Shown here: positions 20,411 to 24,797 of the stretch, one piece after another | How the letters are laid out: each line of letters opens with the position of its first letter | Position numbering within the stretch: position 1 is the first letter of the stretch | Origin: Saccoglossus kowalevskii | Lineage: Eukaryota > Hemichordata > Enteropneusta > Harrimaniidae | Assembly (NCBI RefSeq): GCF_000003605.2 | Contig: NW_003141312.1 | Span: forward strand, 316,047-340,843 | Reading direction: 5' to 3' | DNA length: 24,797 nt | The notes under the pieces: generated by a model | Seen by the model: the letters and a program-made list of their open reading frames with translations, nothing else | Database searches by the model: none | Told to the model about the DNA's origin: nothing | Translations under genes and position numbers: made by a program

Positions 20411-21317
20411 TTCAATAACTTATTTACCAGAGTTGGGGTGAACCTTGCAAACGAAATCCCACCACGTACATCCGACATTTACAATGCACATGTGACAAAT
20501 TCATTTTTCTTGCGTGGTACCACAGCTCATGAAGTGTCAGATATATTGAGAGGGTTAAATAAAAAGAAGGCAGTTGGTGATGATCAAATAAGTGCTAAGC
20601 TACTCATGCATGCAGCGGAGTATATTTCTAAGCCCTTCTCTCACATTATAAATCTTTCATTCTCTTCAGGTTCGTTTCCAAATGCTCTTAAAATAGCAAA
20701 GGTTACCCCTATCTTCAAAAAGGGAACTCCTTTTGACTCTGGTAATTATAGACCTGTCTCAGTACTGCCCCAATTAAGTAAATTATTCGAGAAAATAATC
20801 AACAAACAATTAACTGTTTATTTGAATAAATTCTGAATCAATATATTTTATTCCAAGCAGTACGGCTTTAGAGAAAAAATTAGTACAAAACTCTCTGTTA
20901 TAGACCTAGCACAAAAGATATTAGATGAAATTGATCAAGGGAAAGTAGTTCTTGGAGTTTTCTTAGATCTTAGAAAGGCGTTCGACACTGTTAATCACTC
21001 AATTTTACTTAGAAAAATTATCTAGATATGGTATTCGAGGCCTACCTTTGGACTTGATCGAGAGCTATTTACAAAAAAGGGAACAACATGTAAGTTTGAA
21101 TGGTGTAACATCAGACTCGCTTCCAATAATCTACGATGTTCCGCAAGGGTCTGTACTTGGTCCTACTTTGTTTCTTCTTTATGTTAATGATATAGCATTA
21201 TCATCCACGTACTTTGACATTCGTCTGTTTGCAGACGACACCAGTCTATTTCATACATTTCAATCTGGGAACAGTATTAATCTACACTATGTTAATGAAA
21301 AGATAAATCAAAATTAA
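20411..21317 (+). pseudogene. Reverse transcriptase remnant
   Basis: Fingers and palm motifs appear in order: KKKAVGDDQISAKLL, KVTPIFKKG, NYRPVSVLPQLSKLFEKII, SKQYGFREK, then motif A FLDLRKAFDTVNH, motif B VPQGSVLGPTLFLLYVNDI and motif C LFADDTSLF with the catalytic Asp pair. TGA at 20834-20836 and a one-base shift in the A-run near 21014 interrupt it. It stops at TAA 21315-21317, well before the usual end of the domain. The catalytic Asp residues survive, but the gene is dead. Confidence 0.92.
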
Positions 21318-21472
21318 TAGATAGTGTAATTCATTTTGTTTTTTGAGGAATCAGACTAGATTAGCCAACGGCTATTTCTGGTTCCTATTTTACCTATTTA
21401 TAATTGATTCTTGTTTTGTAAACTACAAGTGTACATTATTAGGTAAAATAAAATATTTGATTGATTGATTGA
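21318..21472 (+). repeat. Retrotransposon 3' tail with (TTGA)n
   Basis: Non-coding tail with 'ggctatttctggttcctatt' and AATAAA, ending in about four TTGA repeats. Short tandem tails rather than poly(A) are typical of several CR1/L2-group elements. Confidence 0.7.
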
Positions 21473-21599
21473 AATTAGATGTATTAAATTACTCTTTCAA
21501 AATCAAAATATATGGTCAGAAATTAAACAGGATTCATGCATTTTTTGTATCCATACTGAATTTCCTTTGGTTGGGCTCATGAACAGGGATATAGTAGTA

Positions 21600-21850
21600 T
21601 AGTCAAAAAGCAAGCTTACAGGCAGTCAACCATCTTTGATCCGATTGTGAAACTAATTGTCATGGACATGTATCATAACATGTATAATTTGAAGAGAAAA
21701 AAAACATGTCAACAATACATTTTAAAAAACAAGATGACTGCCAGTCAGACATATTGGATTGAATCAGTAAACCACTGCACGTGCATATGTCTGAGTAAAG
21801 TACTAAGCACATGCAAAGAATGAACCGATTTGGTCCACAGGATTCCGCTG
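21600..21850. repeat. Diverged copy of the 5918/6238 unit family
   Basis: 'aaaaacaagatgactgccagtc' then 'catattggattgaatca' and 'gcacgtgcatatg' follow the order of the 6390-6480 unit, with more differences. A preceding half-unit carries 'ggcagtcaaccatctttgatcc'. No terminal hairpin was seen. Confidence 0.6.
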
Positions 21851-23523
21851 AATTATGACCAAACTTATATCTTGGTATCGTGTGCATTTTTATAGGTTTA
21901 TTGTTTAAGTTTGTTTTAAATCATATATCTTATTCCATTCAACATCACACTGATTCAAGAGAAAAATACACTGAACATGATTTGGTGAATACGATTCCTT
22001 TTTTCATTAACATATTTATGTGCGGTGGGCAAGTCTTCCAACAAGCTTTAGATAAAAGGTTTCTCGATAATTTTGCAATTATTACTAGAATTAGTTAGAC
22101 CAGTAATATTTGACTGAAGCTCAGTGTTGTTATATAAAAAAGAGTATATTTCTAGAGTATGTAATAAGAACACTGAGTGGTGGTATTGAACATGTGTATT
22201 TTATAGAATTTACCAGTAAAATTGTGTATGTATCACCCTAATGTGGTACAAACACAGCATCATACATTCTTCTCGTCTCAATGAGAGCTGGGCTAAATGA
22301 TTGAAGTAGAAAAGTTGTAAGCTGTGTAGTAGAACATCAATTAGTATGTATGTGTAGTTTTAATACATGTACTATCTTTACACTTAGAAGGAGGGAGGGT
22401 TACAATCTGTCGCGACTTTCAAAAAATACCAGCTACCCCCTGTACTTTTTGTCCATTCCCTTAGTAACATTTTGCTTGCAGAATCCAGCCCACCCGCGAT
22501 AAAAATAGTGGTAAACTCCAAATTACTAATAGTACCATATGGAATGGTTGCATATATAGTTTCGCCATCCATCCCAACATATTGTGTTTTAGAATAGAGT
22601 GAATTAGTCACGTCCTATACTGCGTCTGTTAAGGGATAAATATTAGAAAACATTCAATATTTCTTTCTAAGACAAATAACTCGTTAATAATCTAAAGATT
22701 AGTGTTTCACGTTTATGGTGGTTGCATTTTGGACCCCGGTGTGTTTTATTTAATGCCGATTAAACAAATGACAGCAAGGTTCGGTAGTGTGTCCACTCAA
22801 AGTTCCTCTATTACATAGGTTGTACTTCTGTTGATTATGAAAGTATAGTACATATACCGGGTAACACATAAAGCTTCTATTTTTGTACTGAAATGTCTAT
22901 TCAATTTTTTTTTATCTCTAATATTTTATTCGCAACATTGAATCTTTGAAATGTACTACCTGTATGTAATAATTAAATGATATTGTCCGGATTTAAGACA
23001 TTTATTCAAAAGCATAAATAAAATATTCTTGTTTCAAGAATTTTACATTTAATGCAGTACTTCTCATTCTTGAATTACAATTTATTATTACAATCCTATA
23101 AGAACTTAGGAGGCCAGAAAATTCTGTTTTTTAGGCCTATTTTTTGCTTCTACCAGGAATACTTGAATTTTTATTAATTTAATTAAAAGAGCTAAATTCG
23201 TCGAGTATTTTATTAAATTTTAAAAGAAATCTGACGAAAACCTTTCTAGATTTAGTAAGGAGAGTAACATATATTAACGAAAAATTGCCTTGGTATGTTT
23301 TTAAAATTGCAATTGTGCCCAATGATGTGAAAAATACTGCACGAATTAGTATTGAGACAATAAAAATTATGATAAACTTTGTTGATGGTCACTTTTATAA
23401 AACTTTTATAGTTATCAATGTATGCAGATTTTGTGTCACTTTTTTAACAAAAAGTAACTCGGTAACCATACGTTTTTATTTAGAATTTAGCAATAATATA
23501 ATGATTGCAAACTACATAGAAAG
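21851..23523. other. AT-rich intergenic stretch
   Basis: No exon was supported. A purine-rich tract at 22386 ('aggagggagggttacaat') resembles the one at about 18790 and may mark a decayed element. The 75-codon minus frame at 22384-22611 lies in that region and is not convincing. The rest, 22620-23520, is very AT-rich. Confidence 0.4.
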
Positions 23524-23775
23524 TCACTGGTAGCATAGTGGTTTTCGCATCAGACTCATGATCGGTAGACCCAAGTTCAAATCCTACCTTAGGCTGAACA
23601 TCAAAGGGTCGACACCTACCCTGGATGAGTGTGCTATAGACTCAATGGGAAGGCCAATTCCACTGGCCGAGATTCATTCATTCACTAACGAATGCGACTT
23701 TGGGGAACCTTGGTTAAGGTCCGCAGGTGCTTGAGTTCGACAGAGCCTGGTTGACGCCAGGATAGCGCATTAAAA
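23524..23775 (+). mobile_element. tRNA-derived SINE
   Basis: The head looks like a tRNA. An A-box-like 'ggtagcatagtggtt' (about 23529), a CAT anticodon-like loop in 'agactcatgatc' (about 23552) and a B-box-like 'agttcaaatcc' (about 23574) are spaced as in a tRNA gene. The stems are decayed, so it is not a working tRNA. A body of about 170 bases follows, ending at an A-run near 23772. RNA polymerase III promoter function would be expected for an intact member. The central domain family was not identified. Confidence 0.7.
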
Positions 23776-24002
23776 AAATGCCATTTGACAGAGAGATGGC
23801 TACACAGTCCTGTCATGTAGTCCCAAACATGAATATGACTTCGGCGGCAAAATGCACTATGTGTCAGCACTATCACTTGCAATTTGCACATACAAAAAAA
23901 TGTCAGAAGAGACAACAGTGACACTCAATGTCCAGAACTGTCGCCTGGCACAAAAAATATATAAAAAAAACTACATGAAAAGTTTTATGAAAATCTGGAG
24001 CC

Positions 24003-24232
24003 TGCTACCTTAATAAGTTGCTGTACACATTTGATGATGGTCAATTTCGATGAAGTAAGGGTATTCAGATGCAATATTCTCCTGTCACAGATCGATGTGA
24101 GCTACAAAATAAATAAATTCGAGTTTAAAATCAAATCGTTCGATTTTTGCGGCAGACGTTCGGCGCGCGTCTTTCATGCAACTCGCGAGATCTCGCAGTT
24201 GAACTGAAAATCACCTATTATAGAATACAGGG
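24003..24232. mobile_element. Second copy of the 20049-20410 insertion family
   Basis: It matches 20183-20410 from 'gctgtacacatttgatgat' to 'cacctatta', ending near GGG at 24230-24232. The core at about 24125-24200 keeps the palindromes AAATCGTTCGATTT and GCGAGATCTCGC. The left portion of the first copy is not recognisable here. Confidence 0.7.
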
Positions 24233-24797
24233 AAAATCATATTCACATTTAAACAGCAAATAAAATAATAGTTCCACAGCACGCCTAACTTTATTAGCGA
24301 ACAATTACAGAAAGTGTTGCTGTCACGAGGCGCTTACTCACGCGTATACGCGACAGAGGGTTATCCCCACGTGTATCAGAGGGAAGGGCAACCATTTAAT
24401 TAAATTTGATTATTTAGTTTAACTGTGCAGTTAATGGGCATGTTCTTAACCAGTGTCACAAATAAAAATGGGTTATTCGTGTGAAAGATTAACGATAGGC
24501 GCTGGGATTCAACAAGGCATTCAGTTGTTTGTAGCATTCCGAATTGTGTACCAAGCAAGCAACGCCCAATACAAATACACTTATCTTTTTATTCGGTGAT
24601 ATTTTCAACAAATTACTGTCTATTGGTTCGTGTTTCTGAATACACAACCAAGCTTTAATCCAAGTGGTATAAACGAACAGGAATCAATAGGTTGGATTGT
24701 ATTATATACGAGTGTGTCCAACAACACTTCACATTTGAACTGGTGTTGACAATTCGTGTTAAAAAAGCCTTAACATCTAAGATATTAGTGACAATTC
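24233..24797. other. Intergenic to window end, no feature seen
   Basis: A CpG-rich patch near 24325-24360 ('cttactcacgcgtatacgcg') is the only unusual stretch. No exon was recognised. Confidence 0.4.

Larger units (their letters stand above)
19640..21472 (+). mobile_element. Decayed non-LTR retrotransposon (CR1/L2/Jockey-like)
   Basis: This is a 5'-truncated element with linker and reverse transcriptase sequence, an AATAAA-bearing 3' tail and a (TTGA)n end at 21456-21472. The endonuclease domain is absent. The frame is broken by a 362-bp insertion at about 20049-20410, by a TGA at 20834 and by a frameshift near 21014. The C-terminal third of the RT domain is missing, so coding sequence meets the tail near 21318. 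The class is inferred from motif style. The clade cannot be fixed without a tree. Confidence 0.85.

Noticed and set aside
22384..22611. 75-codon minus-strand open frame as a gene
   Set aside because: It starts in a G/A-rich tract resembling decayed transposon ends, both strands are partly open, and no splice or homology support was seen.
23530..23600. Functional tRNA gene
   Set aside because: The acceptor and anticodon stems do not pair well, and the sequence runs into a SINE body.

Overview
The window looks like nuclear DNA from a marine invertebrate animal. Coding sequence is split by GT-AG introns, the background is AT-rich, and there is a 286-base assembly gap at 13036-13321. Repeats are dense: a non-LTR retrotransposon, a tRNA-headed SINE, MITE-like inverted-repeat elements, and degenerate unit arrays that end in hairpins. 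A deuterostome such as a hemichordate would fit, but nothing here fixes the phylum.

Layout. At 1-670 the last intron of a + strand gene carries a repeat. At 671-748 is that gene's final exon, encoding the FATC C-terminus of SMG1, the kinase of nonsense-mediated mRNA decay. Its 3' UTR follows, with candidate poly(A) signals near 1431 and 1458. From about 2.3 to 7.6 kb the window is mostly repeats: a microsatellite, a TA-flanked foldback MITE (3355-3505), six near-identical 91-bp tandem copies (3646-4192), a possible minus-strand terminal exon (5279-5554), a degenerate unit array closed by a hairpin (5807-6770), and a GGCGGATCCAG-type element (7468-7604).

From 11743 down to 7866, on the minus strand, I can assemble a four-exon gene for a 232-residue protein. 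Every splice site agrees in phase, and no family was recognised. From 12 to 14.2 kb lie a GC-rich inverted-repeat element, the gap, and a 403-bp MITE flanked by TATAA. At 15718-16737 is an uninterrupted 339-codon + strand gene, basic and low-complexity, also unrecognised.

From 18.2 to 24.8 kb the window is again intergenic. It holds a foldback element, one possible exon (18969 on), a decayed CR1/L2/Jockey-type reverse transcriptase (about 19.64-21.47 kb) split by a 362-bp insertion, a further degenerate-unit copy (21.6-21.85 kb), a tRNA-derived SINE (23524-23775) and a second copy of the insertion family (24003-24232).

The genes do not form an obvious pathway. SMG1 is the only product named with confidence. 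The most interesting unexplained structures are the two unit-array repeats that end in a hairpin followed by CTAA, and the CpG-rich palindrome cluster conserved between the two copies of the insertion family.
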